Shown here piece by piece: positions 54,767-63,242 of a stretch of 64,000 nt of DNA. The notes under the pieces are model-generated. The model was not told the origin of the DNA and did not search any database. It worked only from the letters and a program-made list of their open reading frames with translations. Source of the stretch: Bacillus massilinigeriensis. Lineage in GTDB: Bacteria; Bacillota; Bacilli; Bacillales; Cytobacillaceae. How positions within the stretch are numbered: position 1 is the stretch's first letter; each line of letters starts with the position of its first letter. Position numbers and translations under genes: made by a program. The stretch is taken from positions 1,380,223 through 1,444,222 of the forward strand of contig NZ_LT630004.1 in assembly GCF_900111815.1 (NCBI RefSeq), read 5' to 3'.

Positions 54767-55048
54767 GGCTAATAGAGAATATCACTTCGACCTTGTGGGT
54801 CAAACAAAGAAATAAGTTATACCTGTACGGTATCCGGAAAAGAAAGGAAACTGTAAAGCATTTTATTACGGCTTTAACATATTAGTGGCGCTATCTGGCG
54901 TCTTTTTTTTATGGTTTTTAAAAACTAGGTGTATCGACGGCGCTCAACAATAAAAGTCACATTACAGTATATTTATTTTTGTGTTTTCAAACATTTATCA
55001 CATTTTTTGGTTAGACTTGGTTTGTAACGAAGAAGGAGCGAGGATGCT
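54767..55048. other. Spacer between bioB and the nos cluster
   Basis: A 282-base spacer. It contains weak hairpins (ATACCTGTACGGTAT at about 54819-54833) and a T run at about 54902-54910 that may be the end of the bioB transcript. No clear FNR, ResD or other anaerobic regulator site was identified ahead of nosD. Confidence 0.4.
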
Positions 55049-56329
55049 ATGCTGAAATTAGTTTTTAAATACATTTTTACAATCCTCGTTTTACTTTTTC
55101 TATCACCACTTTCTATGAAAGCCGAAACAACACTACAGTCAAAGGTCGATGGAGCAGCAAATGGGGAAAAAATAGAAATAGAAGCAGGGGTGTACGAAGG
55201 AGCTATTAAGATTGCGAAATCTGTCACTTTATCAGGGAACGGTAATGTCGTTCTACGGTCTTGCGAGCAAACGCCCATTGTAGCGATCAGCGGACAAGCG
55301 GTACAACTTAGAGGAGTAACAATAGAGTATTGCGGGGATGAAAGCGAGGGTGCAGGGATATATATAAGCGGTTCCAACCATGTTTTGGAAGATATTCTGG
55401 TGAAAACCAATCATTTCGGAATACGCTTGGAGGATGCCAGTGGGATAGCAATAGAAAACAGCAGTGTCATTGGAAACAAAAACGGAAATGGAATCGATTT
55501 CTGGCAATCATCTCATAACGTAGTGAAGAATGTTATGATCAAAAATGTTGCCGATGGATTGTACCTTGAAAGAAGCGATGACAACAGCATTATCAGCAAT
55601 AGAATTGATGGATCACGATACGGGATACATATTATGTATTCCAATGATAATTTGATAGAAAAAAACACTTCCAAACATAATATTACTGGCGGCATGGTGA
55701 TGGAGGCTTTTGGAACACAGATTAGGGACAATGTTTTTTCATTTAATGACAGCAATGTGAATGCACAAGGCTTGCTTCTTTACAGAGCTTTCAACTCATT
55801 TGTTGAGGGTAATACGTTGGAATCTAACAGGCTGGGAATCTTTGTGGAAGAGTCAGAGGAGAATATTATTAAAAATAATAAGGTTGCCCGAAATTTTATT
55901 GGATTCCAGTTCAAACAAGCGAAAAAGAATGCAGCTGAAACAAATGATTTTTCAGAAAACGTCCACGATGCCCAAGCAATCGATAGTGAGGATAATGAAG
56001 TTAGAGGGAATTACTGGGATAGTGCTGCAATGGTTGATTCAAATAATGATGGAAGAAGTGATATCCCTCATAAATCGGATCCTTACTTCCTAAGCTTGAC
56101 TGAAAATATACCCGGGTACCGGTTGTTTTTCCAGTCGCCAGGGCTCATCTTCCTTCAAACAATGCTAAAAAGCCCACCTGAAAAGCTCTTGACTGACGTA
56201 GCGCCTTTAATCAATCGTGATGTTCAAGAAATCAATAAGGAAAGTGGACAAGTGGATATGGTGTTTATGGCGTTTGCCATGGTTACCGTAAGTTCTATTA
56301 TATTTATTTTTGGGAGGAAGAGAGAATGA
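55049..56329 (+). CDS. nosD: Exported copper-site maturation protein NosD
   Basis: A 426-residue protein with an N-terminal signal peptide (about 1-25) and a right-handed parallel beta-helix (about 35-330) built of repeats such as NVVKNVMIKNVADGLYLE. A C-terminal membrane helix (about 400-420) is followed by RKRE. NosD works with the NosFY ABC transporter in maturation of the copper sites of nitrous-oxide reductase. It is the first gene of a nosD-nosL-nosY-nosF operon. It overlaps nosL by four bases. Confidence 0.9.
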   Translation: MLKLVFKYIFTILVLLFLSPLSMKAETTLQSKVDGAANGEKIEIEAGVYEGAIKIAKSVTLSGNGNVVLRSCEQTPIVAISGQAVQLRGVTIEYCGDESEGAGIYISGSNHVLEDILVKTNHFGIRLEDASGIAIENSSVIGNKNGNGIDFWQSSHNVVKNVMIKNVADGLYLERSDDNSIISNRIDGSRYGIHIMYSNDNLIEKNTSKHNITGGMVMEAFGTQIRDNVFSFNDSNVNAQGLLLYRAFNSFVEGNTLESNRLGIFVEESEENIIKNNKVARNFIGFQFKQAKKNAAETNDFSENVHDAQAIDSEDNEVRGNYWDSAAMVDSNNDGRSDIPHKSDPYFLSLTENIPGYRLFFQSPGLIFLQTMLKSPPEKLLTDVAPLINRDVQEINKESGQVDMVFMAFAMVTVSSIIFIFGRKRE

Positions 56330-56913
56330 ACAAAAAGTTTCTCAGTATAATGATGGTTGGTATTGCAATGCTGATCATAGCTGCTTGCGGAAAAGATGAG
56401 GTCAAACCTGCAGCAATTAAGGAAGATAGCGATAAATGTGAAGTATGCAATATGGCGGTTGTAGATGGCCCGCATGCCACTCAAATTGTACTTGAAGATG
56501 GGAAATCTATGGTGTTTGATGATATTGGCTGCATGTATGGTTACCTGGACAAAAACAAGGACAAAAAGTTTGCTGCAGAGTTTGTCCGTGATTACCATGA
56601 CAAAGAATGGATAAAAGCGGATAAAGCATTTTATGTTTACAATAAATCTGTTAAGACTCCAATGGCCTATAATGTTGTGTCTTTCAAAGATGAAGCAAGG
56701 GCGAAAAAATTCGCAGATAAAAATGATGGAAGCACAATCCTTTCCGCAGAGAAGCTTGAGGATCATAGCTGGGAGCGAAACCGTGACATGATGATGAAAA
56801 ATAAAATGAAGCATCATTCCCATTCAGAAGGAAATAAAATGGAAGACGCTTCTCATGAGAAGATAAGTGAACATGATATGAAGGAAGAGCACAAGAAAGA
56901 AGACATGCATTAA
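56326..56913 (+). CDS. nosL: Copper chaperone lipoprotein NosL with a His/Met-rich tail
   Basis: A 195-residue lipoprotein (lipobox IAAC, Cys21). The NosL core carries the copper-binding CEVCNM motif (about 38-43), then FDDIGCMYGYL. NosL delivers Cu(I) to apo-NosZ at the outer membrane face. Residues about 150-195 are unusual: MMMKNKMKHHSHSE and later HDMKEEHKKEDMH form a Met/His/acid-rich tail, which probably binds additional copper. It overlaps nosD and is followed by a hairpin before nosY. Confidence 0.9.
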   Translation: MNKKFLSIMMVGIAMLIIAACGKDEVKPAAIKEDSDKCEVCNMAVVDGPHATQIVLEDGKSMVFDDIGCMYGYLDKNKDKKFAAEFVRDYHDKEWIKADKAFYVYNKSVKTPMAYNVVSFKDEARAKKFADKNDGSTILSAEKLEDHSWERNRDMMMKNKMKHHSHSEGNKMEDASHEKISEHDMKEEHKKEDMH

Positions 56914-56918
56914 TTAGC

Positions 56919-56945
56919 AGGGCCGCTGTGAATTGGCGGCCCTTT
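56919..56945 (+). terminator. Hairpin between nosL and nosY
   Basis: AGGGCCGC (56919-56926) pairs with GCGGCCCT (56936-56943), followed by only TTTC. It is strong but the U tract is short, so it may attenuate or stabilise rather than end the transcript. Confidence 0.5.
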
Positions 56946-56978
56946 CACCATGGGGTAACATAGAAAGGAGGGAGCGAG

Positions 56979-57791
56979 ATGTGGACTATTTGGCAATATG
57001 AACTTCGGATGACATTGCGCCAACGATCATTTTATTCGCTATTATTATTATGGGTAACAGTATTGTCGCTCTTGTTCCTGCTCCAGAGCAGCACACCTTC
57101 TATTGAAGGCTACACGAGCATAACCGCGACAATTGCCAATGTTGCACTTTATATCATTCCGCTTTTCATGCTAATTAATGGCTCTTTTACCGTTGCTAAT
57201 GAATTGGAAAATGGACAATTTAGATTGATTAGTACTTACCCGTTATCTTCCCTTCTCTATATTTCAGGGAAGCTTGGGGGACAGTTAGTTGCTCAAGCAG
57301 CAGCCTTTACAATGGGATTCGGAATTAGCCTTGCAATTGGTTTGTTCTTCGGGAAAGGATTCAGCCTAGAATGGATGTGGGCAATCTATCTATTTTGTAT
57401 CGGTTTGATTTTCTTTTTCCTTTTAACGGGTGTGACGGTGGGTAGCTTTGTTCGTTCAAGGTGGCAAGCGCTCACTATTTCTGTGACAATTTGGTTCTTT
57501 CTTGTAATGATCTGGCCAACAGTATTAATCGGTGTACTTGGACATGCGCCATATACATGGGTCTCTCCGCTAATGAAAGCAGCGTTGTTCGTAAACCCAG
57601 CTGAATTCCTTCGCATCATTCTTGTCATTAAGCTAGGTGCAGGTGCTGTTTTTGGGCAATCTTACGATGCGCTTGTGAATATGATGGAGGCACCTTCATC
57701 ATGGGGAGTAATTGCGGTTTATTGCGGAGGATTCCTTACAGCTGCACTACTGCTATCCTCCATAAGGCTGAATAGGAGGAAATGCCAGTGA
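56979..57791 (+). CDS. nosY: ABC transporter permease NosY
   Basis: A 270-residue membrane protein with about six hydrophobic segments, of the ABC-2 permease type. The N-terminal WQYELRMTLRQRSFY and ENGQFRLISTYPLS are characteristic of NosY. It forms the NosFY transporter with the ATPase encoded next and works with NosD. The start follows AAAGGAGGGAG. The last four bases overlap nosF. Confidence 0.88.
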   Translation: MWTIWQYELRMTLRQRSFYSLLLLWVTVLSLLFLLQSSTPSIEGYTSITATIANVALYIIPLFMLINGSFTVANELENGQFRLISTYPLSSLLYISGKLGGQLVAQAAAFTMGFGISLAIGLFFGKGFSLEWMWAIYLFCIGLIFFFLLTGVTVGSFVRSRWQALTISVTIWFFLVMIWPTVLIGVLGHAPYTWVSPLMKAALFVNPAEFLRIILVIKLGAGAVFGQSYDALVNMMEAPSSWGVIAVYCGGFLTAALLLSSIRLNRRKCQ

Positions 57792-58480
57792 GGCTTACCA
57801 TAGATCAAGTGTCAAAAAAATATAAAGAAAAAGCGGCATTACACCCTTGTAATTTTGAAGCTGAATCAGGTAGTTGCACTGTTCTATGCGGCGGGAATGG
57901 AGCGGGGAAGAGTACGCTTTTAAGCATAATTGCGGGAGTTCTTGCTCCTTCAACGGGAAGCGTGATGATTGAAGGAATTACTGTTAAAGGTAATCGGAAA
58001 AAATATTTAGATTGTTTAGGTTATATGCCTGATGACTTTCATGCCCAAGAGGCCATTACTGCCAAAGAATTTCTCTCCTTTTACGCATCCTTAAGAAAAC
58101 AGGGGAGCGAGAATGTTGAAGAAGTTCTCGAGATGATTGGTCTTAAAGAAAAGGCTTCTATTCCTGTCAAGATGCTTTCAAAAGGAATGAGGCAAAGACT
58201 ATTGTTTGGCCAGGCTATTTTAGCTAAACCCCCTGTCCTTCTCCTAGATGAGCCAACTAACGGGCTTGATCCATACTGGGTGAGCAAATTCGTTGAGGTA
58301 ATAGAGAAACTAAAAAAGGAAGGGATAACCATCGTTTTTTCTACACATATGATGGATGTCGCAGCGGAAACAGGAGATAGAATTTTGTTTATGAAACAAG
58401 GGAGGATTATGAGCGAAATTTTAAATGAAGTAAAATCAGAGAAAACAATCTTAACCTTATTGAAATTACACCGTGAATAA
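57788..58480 (+). CDS. nosF: ABC transporter ATPase NosF
   Basis: A 230-residue ATPase. The GTG at 57788 is chosen because GGAGGA lies seven bases before it; an ATG at 57782 abuts that site. Walker A GGNGAGKST (about 34-42), signature LSKGMRQRL, Walker B VLLLDEPTNG and a switch His are present. The Lys in place of the second Gly in the signature is common in ABC-2-linked ATPases. It powers NosY. A terminator follows at once. Confidence 0.9.
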   Translation: MRLTIDQVSKKYKEKAALHPCNFEAESGSCTVLCGGNGAGKSTLLSIIAGVLAPSTGSVMIEGITVKGNRKKYLDCLGYMPDDFHAQEAITAKEFLSFYASLRKQGSENVEEVLEMIGLKEKASIPVKMLSKGMRQRLLFGQAILAKPPVLLLDEPTNGLDPYWVSKFVEVIEKLKKEGITIVFSTHMMDVAAETGDRILFMKQGRIMSEILNEVKSEKTILTLLKLHRE

Positions 58481-58527
58481 AAAAGCCGAAAGACCCGACC
58501 ATTCGAACGTCTTTCGGCTTTTCTTTC
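58481..58527 (+). terminator. Terminator of the nos operon
   Basis: A perfect 14-bp stem, AAAAGCCGAAAGAC (58481-58494) with its complement at 58509-58522, is followed by CTTTC. It begins directly at the nosF stop and lies within the frame of the GNAT remnant that follows. Confidence 0.88.
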
Positions 58528-58874
58528 GCTTAAATGCGGTTTTTTATCGTGATTCTGAGGAATACGTAGGTACCACTCAAGCTACAATCTATAAAGAAAG
58601 TCAAAAGGCTTCCATTGCGTACCTTTTTTCCCCGGCATATTGGGGGAGGGGTATTGCAAAAAAAGCAGTTAGCACCATGATTAACACTTTGATTCAACAA
58701 TATGGCGTCAAAAGTCTGGAAGCTTATATTGACAGGAGAAATACAAGATCCATTCATTTGATAAAGGGCCTAGGTTTTGAATGGAAAGACTATATCACGA
58801 ATACGGACTTTTTCAAGGGTGAGGCAAGTCATGAATTTGTATATGGTTTCAATGTTGATTTAGGGAAGAAATAG
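58528..58874 (+). pseudogene. 5'-truncated GNAT acetyltransferase
   Basis: The C-terminal 115 residues or so of a RimJ/RimL-type GNAT enzyme are intact. Visible parts are YVGTTQATIY, the acetyl-CoA loop YWGRGIAKKA, and RNTRSIHLIKGLGF, then DFFKGEASHEFVY. The N-terminal 50-60 residues expected for the family are missing. Upstream the frame runs into the nosF terminator hairpin without a ribosome site. It is most simply a remnant cut by the junction with the nos operon. A GTG at 58473 keeps the frame open but would translate the terminator. Confidence 0.65.
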
Positions 58875-58904
58875 AGGATTCCCGCATAGGAATCCTCTTT
58901 TTAT
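58873..58904 (+). terminator. Terminator after the GNAT remnant
   Basis: AGAGGATTCC (58873-58882) pairs with GGAATCCTCT (58889-58898), followed by TTTTATTT. It probably dates from the intact GNAT gene. Confidence 0.8.
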
Positions 58905-59543
58905 TTATCCATTTGCACTGGATGGATATGGATGCTCACTTTTCTGAACTCTTGGGATTCCCTGTAAACCTAACAATCGGGTAATCTTTTCTAACTCTTC
59001 GAAGTTCTTGATTACAACGTAATGACTTTGCTGCCATGATTTGTTCATCTTGAATGTAAGCTTGTAAGCATTATTGACCTGGGTATCAATTCCATACAGA
59101 GAATGCCATTTTACGATTTTTTCTGTTCGGTAATGCTTAATGGAAGTTGCAGGGATATAACGGCAATGAAGGACAATTCCTTTATCTGCTATGTACAGGT
59201 TCCCAGGATGCCTGGTGGATTCAATCATGAGAAAGAACAAATAGGCCATTGATAAAAAAGCACGATCTAAATAATTAGTGAAAACGAGTAGAATTACCAA
59301 AATAGTGATGGCAACTACCGTTCCCCATTTCACTTTTTTGTAGGAGGAAGTCTGCGCTGATAAAGGAATCATTTCTGACCATCCTTTAGCATCTGGAATA
59401 AGGACAGCTGAGAATTCATTTTGGTTGAGAGGAAATGTTGCATGTTTGCAGGCGTGCAGAGCTTTGGAGATATTAATGCGGTAATCAAGAATGAAATAGA
59501 TGCCAGCCAAAAAAGTGAAACCAAAGAAGAAATCTAGATACAT
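58905..59543 (-). CDS. Membrane protein of unknown function with a PH-like C-terminus
   Basis: A 212-residue protein. The ATG at 59543 follows AAAGGAG. Hydrophobic segments lie at about 3-20 and 78-110. The C-terminal half (about 120-200) alternates strands, with IADKGIVLHCRYIPATSIKHYR and YKLTFKMN, resembling a bacterial PH-like domain (YcxB/DUF5673-like). No firm family assignment is possible. It is monocistronic. Confidence 0.65.
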   Translation of the reverse strand: MYLDFFFGFTFLAGIYFILDYRINISKALHACKHATFPLNQNEFSAVLIPDAKGWSEMIPLSAQTSSYKKVKWGTVVAITILVILLVFTNYLDRAFLSMAYLFFLMIESTRHPGNLYIADKGIVLHCRYIPATSIKHYRTEKIVKWHSLYGIDTQVNNAYKLTFKMNKSWQQSHYVVIKNFEELEKITRLLGLQGIPRVQKSEHPYPSSANG

Positions 59544-59977
59544 TTGGACACTCCTTTCCATTTACCTCTAAATTATACATCAATCACCAAGCAGGTGGGA
59601 AGAAAGATATTTTCCTGTTTTTTTAGAAATCGGGTATATCACCCATATTATATCCATCAAAAAATGGCTGCAATTTTATCATTTTCAAATTTTATGGTTG
59701 CCATTGTCCATAGGTATATGAAGGAAGAAGTCCAAAAAAAGGGGAGAGGAAAGGTTTAATTTTAATTTTATTTTTATAGGTGACCGAAAGGTGGGACTGC
59801 CTACCGGTATGGCGATATACCAATGGTCTCCCAATACTCCTTTTGCTAGATATATTGTTCCGCTAACCGGATTTTTATGCTAGAGATTATCATTTACGTT
59901 AATCGGGTAAACAAGCTGGTATATAAATAGTTTCTGATTTATTTAATGGAGATTATTACCTTGCGAAGGTGAATAAA
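59544..59977. other. Intergenic region with a structured segment
   Basis: A 430-base spacer between a minus-strand membrane protein and the lipid-kinase operon. The only candidate ORF (59544-59759) lacks a ribosome site and is rejected. The structured part is listed separately. Confidence 0.5.
59775..59935 (+). ncRNA. Candidate structured RNA leader, unidentified
   Basis: GGGAC at about 59793 can pair with the GTCTCCC at about 59826. It encloses ACCGGTAT paired with ATACCAATGGT around GGCGAT. Further on, TCCG-CTAAC-CGGA is followed by TTTTT (about 59869-59886), like a small terminator. The arrangement resembles a leader RNA with an expression platform ahead of the 87-residue protein and lipid kinase genes. 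It does not match any riboswitch class I can recognise. Confidence 0.3.
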
Positions 59978-60241
59978 ATGAATCTTATAAGGTGGGCATA
60001 CACCAGGCGTTATAACATTAAAGCTGAGTTTGATACTTTTCCTCATTCTAATGTGATTTTCCGCCAAATAGGCTCGTTTTATTTCGTTTATATTGTCAAC
60101 TGGTCGAAAGAGGACCCATTTGTTACAAGAAGTGATTTAGAAGAAATGGAAGAATTGATGAACAATGATTTAGGTACGGGAATGGACTATAAATATAGAA
60201 GGTCACAATACAGGATAAACGGGAGTGAAAAAAAGAAATGA
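59978..60241 (+). CDS. Small unknown protein coupled to the lipid kinase
   Basis: An 87-residue protein from the ATG at 59978, behind GAAGGTG. Its stop overlaps the lipid kinase start (ATGA), so the two are translationally coupled. It contains RWAYTRRYNIKAEFDTFPH and VIFRQIGSFYFVYIVNW, giving a basic N-terminus and a beta-rich middle. No family is recognised. Its coupling suggests a role with the kinase or its lipid substrate, but that is inference. Confidence 0.65.
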   Translation: MNLIRWAYTRRYNIKAEFDTFPHSNVIFRQIGSFYFVYIVNWSKEDPFVTRSDLEEMEELMNNDLGTGMDYKYRRSQYRINGSEKKK

Positions 60242-61122
60242 AAAGAGCATTAATAATAGTTAATCCATCTTCAGGAAAAGAAAAAGCAATTGGATATGCA
60301 GAAAAAGTACAAACCGTGTTAGAAGAAATGCAGAATGAAACGATGATTACTTATACAAAAGAGGAAGGTGATGCAGAGCGCTTTGCCAAAACAGCGTGTG
60401 ATCAAAAGTACAACATTATCGTTTCCATGGGTGGAGACGGAACGCTGAATGAAATTATCAATGGAATAGCTCTTAAAAAGCATCGTCCAACACTAGGCAT
60501 TATACCGATGGGCACTGTAAATGATTTTGCAAGGGCGTTGCATATCCCGCTTAATCCAGAGGAGGCAATCGGTTTACTAGAAATAGCTTCTATTGAACAA
60601 GTGGATATTGGGAAAATAGGGACCCGCTATTTCGCCAATACCTTAGCTGTTGGGCCCCTTGCCGAAATGACTGCAGAGGTTTCGGTGGAGAAAAAGACTG
60701 CATTAGGTTCCTTTGCTTATTTTATCGAGGGGTTAAAGTCCCTAGTCGAAAAGGAGACGTTTCACTTACTCGTTGAAGGAGATAATGAGAAGTGGGAGGG
60801 AGAAGCTATATTGTTTCTTGCGACTCTATCCAATTCTGGCGGCGGCTTCGAAAAGCTCTCCCCACAGGCAATGCCAGATGATGGGTTTTGTCATTGCTAT
60901 ATGATTAAAAATGTACCAATGCCTAAATTAATTAGAATCGTTACTTCTTTACTAAGGGGACAGTTAAAGGAAGATCCGGATGTCGTCTATTTGAAAACGC
61001 GAGAGGCTAGGTTAACTGCTGATAAACCGCTTTATGCCAATATGGATGGCGAACTTGGAGACGAATTGCCTCTTAAGGTATCTGTCTTGCCAAAGCACAT
61101 TGGTGTGTATGTGAAAAAGTAA
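60238..61122 (+). CDS. YegS/BmrU-type lipid kinase (diacylglycerol kinase catalytic domain)
   Basis: A 294-residue soluble kinase. The DAGK catalytic domain starts at the N-terminus with ALIIVNPSSGKEKA. It has the nucleotide-binding SMGGDGTLNEIING (about 63-76) and GIIPMGTVNDFAR (about 90-102). The C-terminal beta-sandwich ends with NMDGELGDELPLKVSVLP. Members phosphorylate diacylglycerol, returning it to phosphatidic acid, or act on other lipids; BmrU of B. subtilis is a close type. The substrate is not certain. Confidence 0.9.
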   Translation: MKRALIIVNPSSGKEKAIGYAEKVQTVLEEMQNETMITYTKEEGDAERFAKTACDQKYNIIVSMGGDGTLNEIINGIALKKHRPTLGIIPMGTVNDFARALHIPLNPEEAIGLLEIASIEQVDIGKIGTRYFANTLAVGPLAEMTAEVSVEKKTALGSFAYFIEGLKSLVEKETFHLLVEGDNEKWEGEAILFLATLSNSGGGFEKLSPQAMPDDGFCHCYMIKNVPMPKLIRIVTSLLRGQLKEDPDVVYLKTREARLTADKPLYANMDGELGDELPLKVSVLPKHIGVYVKK

Positions 61123-61278
61123 ATAAAATAGAATGAGAGTAAAAAGTCTTATTTTTCTAAATATTATTAAAATTAGCTTATCTTTCCCATTTTTTCCTGT
61201 TAATATAAGGTTAAGGGTTCCATATTCTCATAGATACTCTTCTACCAAGCCGGAATCCTCAGGTGAAGGAGGGATAGG

Positions 61279-62955
61279 ATGAAGACGAAGTTTATTATTC
61301 CAATGGTATTGTCTGCCTCATTTTTGACTAGCCTTGCTGGTGCAGAAAGCGTAGGTGCAGTAAATGTGCATGACAGTAAGAATCAGCATGTTAACAATGA
61401 ACCGATTCAGCAGTCCCACTCCATTTTCATAAAGATGGAGAAGAGTGGCGCTAAAGGAAAGGTTGATGCGGCAAATTTCATTGCACAACATGAAAAGGAA
61501 TTGAAATTGAAAGAAGCAGCAGAAAACCTGAGCGTGAAGAAAAAGGAGACAGATGAACTAGGCATGACTCATGTTAGGCTTCAACAGACAAAGAGTGGAG
61601 TTCCTGTAGAAGGAGCGGAAATGATAGTCCATTACGATAAAGACGGCACAGTTGAAACAGTAAATGGTTATTATCATAATGAGCTAGCTGATAAGGAGTT
61701 CTCTGTTAATGCCAAGGTCTCTGCTTCATCAGCACTTGAGGCAGCGAAAAAAGCAATTTCAGCCCCAAAAGAATTGGATTACGAGCCAAAGATGGAATTG
61801 GTTGTTCTTCCTTACGATGGGGACTATTACCTAACGTATAAAGTAAATCTCAACTTTCTCGGAGAGACTCCTGGTAACTGGTTTGTTTTTGTCGATGCGA
61901 AAACAGGCAATATTATCGATCAGTATAACAGTCTAATGCATGCTGACGAAATGCAGCCTGTAACTGGTTCGGGGATCGGTGTAAAAGGGAAGAAAAGAAC
62001 AATTCATATTTCCCAACAGAACACTCCGGGAACCCATGAAGGCAGCAAATTCTATCTTCATGACAAGACCCATGAAAACCTTGAGAGCATTTCCACCTAT
62101 GATTTCAAAAACCAATGGCGTTCTCCATCTACCCAACTTCCTGGGGAGCTATTCACAGGAAATAGTGCCTCGTGGAAAAGCGCTTACGAGCGAGCGGGTG
62201 TTGATGCCCATTATAATTCAGAGGAAGTTTATCATTACTATAAAGAGCAGCATGGAAGAAACTCAATTGATGGTAAAGGGATGGCTATCGTTTCAACGGT
62301 TCACTACGGCGATAAGTATAACAATGCCTTCTGGAATGGATACCAAATGACGTATGGTGACGGAGATAATGAATTCTTCATCCCACTCTCAGCGAGCCTT
62401 GATGTTGCAGCACATGAAATGACACATGGAGTGACAACGCATTCTGCTGGTTTGAAATACCGATTCGAATCAGGCGCCTTGAATGAAGCATTCTCGGACA
62501 TCTTCGGTGCCTTGGTGGATAAGGATGATTGGGAGGTAGGAGAAGACGCGATGGCGCCTGCGGCTATTGAGTCGGGAAGATCTTCACTAAGAAGCCTTAG
62601 CAACCCTGACAAATATCCTGTAGGTGCTGCATATGTTCATTATGGCGATGGCCGGGGGATGTATCCAAAGCATATGGATGAGTTTTATGACCTTCCGATA
62701 TTCCTTGATAACGGTGGGGTCCATATTAATTCTTCTATAATCAATCATGCAGCCTACTTAACAGGAAGCGAAATTGGAAAAGAGAAGCTTGGCAAGATTT
62801 ATTATCGTGCATTAACTGTTTATCTCACGCCAGATTCTGATTTCAGTCATGCCCGCGAAGCGCTTATAACTTCTGCTGTTGATCTTTATGGAGCAGATAG
62901 CGCTGAAGTTAAAGCTACAGAAGCAGGCTTGAACGGGGTAGGGATAACAGAATAA
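61279..62955 (+). CDS. npr: Bacillolysin-type neutral metalloprotease (M4)
   Basis: A 558-residue secreted thermolysin-family preproenzyme. The signal peptide is about 1-27, and the FTP/PepSY propeptide spans about 40-220. The mature enzyme begins around 225-235. Zinc ligands are His379 and His383 in HEMTH with catalytic Glu380, and Glu403 in NEAFSDIFG. The C-terminal catalytic His lies downstream of the substrate-binding VHINSSIINHAAYL. It degrades extracellular protein in stationary phase. The start follows GAAGGAGGG, and a strong terminator follows. Confidence 0.95.
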   Translation: MKTKFIIPMVLSASFLTSLAGAESVGAVNVHDSKNQHVNNEPIQQSHSIFIKMEKSGAKGKVDAANFIAQHEKELKLKEAAENLSVKKKETDELGMTHVRLQQTKSGVPVEGAEMIVHYDKDGTVETVNGYYHNELADKEFSVNAKVSASSALEAAKKAISAPKELDYEPKMELVVLPYDGDYYLTYKVNLNFLGETPGNWFVFVDAKTGNIIDQYNSLMHADEMQPVTGSGIGVKGKKRTIHISQQNTPGTHEGSKFYLHDKTHENLESISTYDFKNQWRSPSTQLPGELFTGNSASWKSAYERAGVDAHYNSEEVYHYYKEQHGRNSIDGKGMAIVSTVHYGDKYNNAFWNGYQMTYGDGDNEFFIPLSASLDVAAHEMTHGVTTHSAGLKYRFESGALNEAFSDIFGALVDKDDWEVGEDAMAPAAIESGRSSLRSLSNPDKYPVGAAYVHYGDGRGMYPKHMDEFYDLPIFLDNGGVHINSSIINHAAYLTGSEIGKEKLGKIYYRALTVYLTPDSDFSHAREALITSAVDLYGADSAEVKATEAGLNGVGITE

Positions 62956-62970
62956 TTCGGAAAATACACC

Positions 62971-63022
62971 AAAAAGGACTAAAAGCCAGTTTGATTCTGG
63001 CTGTTAGTCCTTTTTGTTTTTT
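62971..63022 (+). terminator. Terminator of the bacillolysin gene
   Basis: AAAAAGGACTAAAAGCCAG pairs with CTGGCTGTTAGTCCTTTTT (small internal mismatch), followed by GTTTTTTA. Confidence 0.88.
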
Positions 63023-63084
63023 ATCTTTTGACCTTTTTGATGTAATGAACCCTTCTGCGAACTACCTCCACGGAAAATACCATT

Positions 63085-63213
63085 TTACATGGCTAGTTTT
63101 AGTAAGTTATTACTTGTTTTTACGTCTCTGTAGTGATGGCTATTGCACTCTGGACAATGCAATTCAGGGGTAGCGTCAGGAAAATGTAGATTTACAAAGA
63201 TAAAGAATTTCTA
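63085..63213 (-). pseudogene. Possible relic with a zinc-ribbon CPxC motif
   Basis: A 41-codon minus-strand frame without a start codon reads NLHFPDATPELHCPECNSHH. The CPEC and following His pair resemble one knuckle of a zinc ribbon. It could be the fragment of a transposase or small zinc-ribbon protein. Only one knuckle is present, so the frame may be chance. Confidence 0.25.
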
Positions 63214-63242
63214 AATTAAAAAGCGCGAATTTTTCAGCTACT

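Noticed and set aside
54880..54915. Possible bioB terminator (GCGC pairing with GCGT before a run of eight T)
   Set aside because: The stem is only four base pairs with a wobble; the T run alone is not enough.
58473..58874. Full-length 133-residue GNAT starting at GTG 58473
   Set aside because: The first 18 codons are the nosF stop region and its terminator hairpin, and no GNAT N-terminus is present; a truncated pseudogene is more likely.
59544..59759. 71-codon plus-strand ORF between the membrane protein and the lipid kinase operon
   Set aside because: It has no ribosome site, its start overlaps the ribosome site of the divergent gene, and its sequence looks random.
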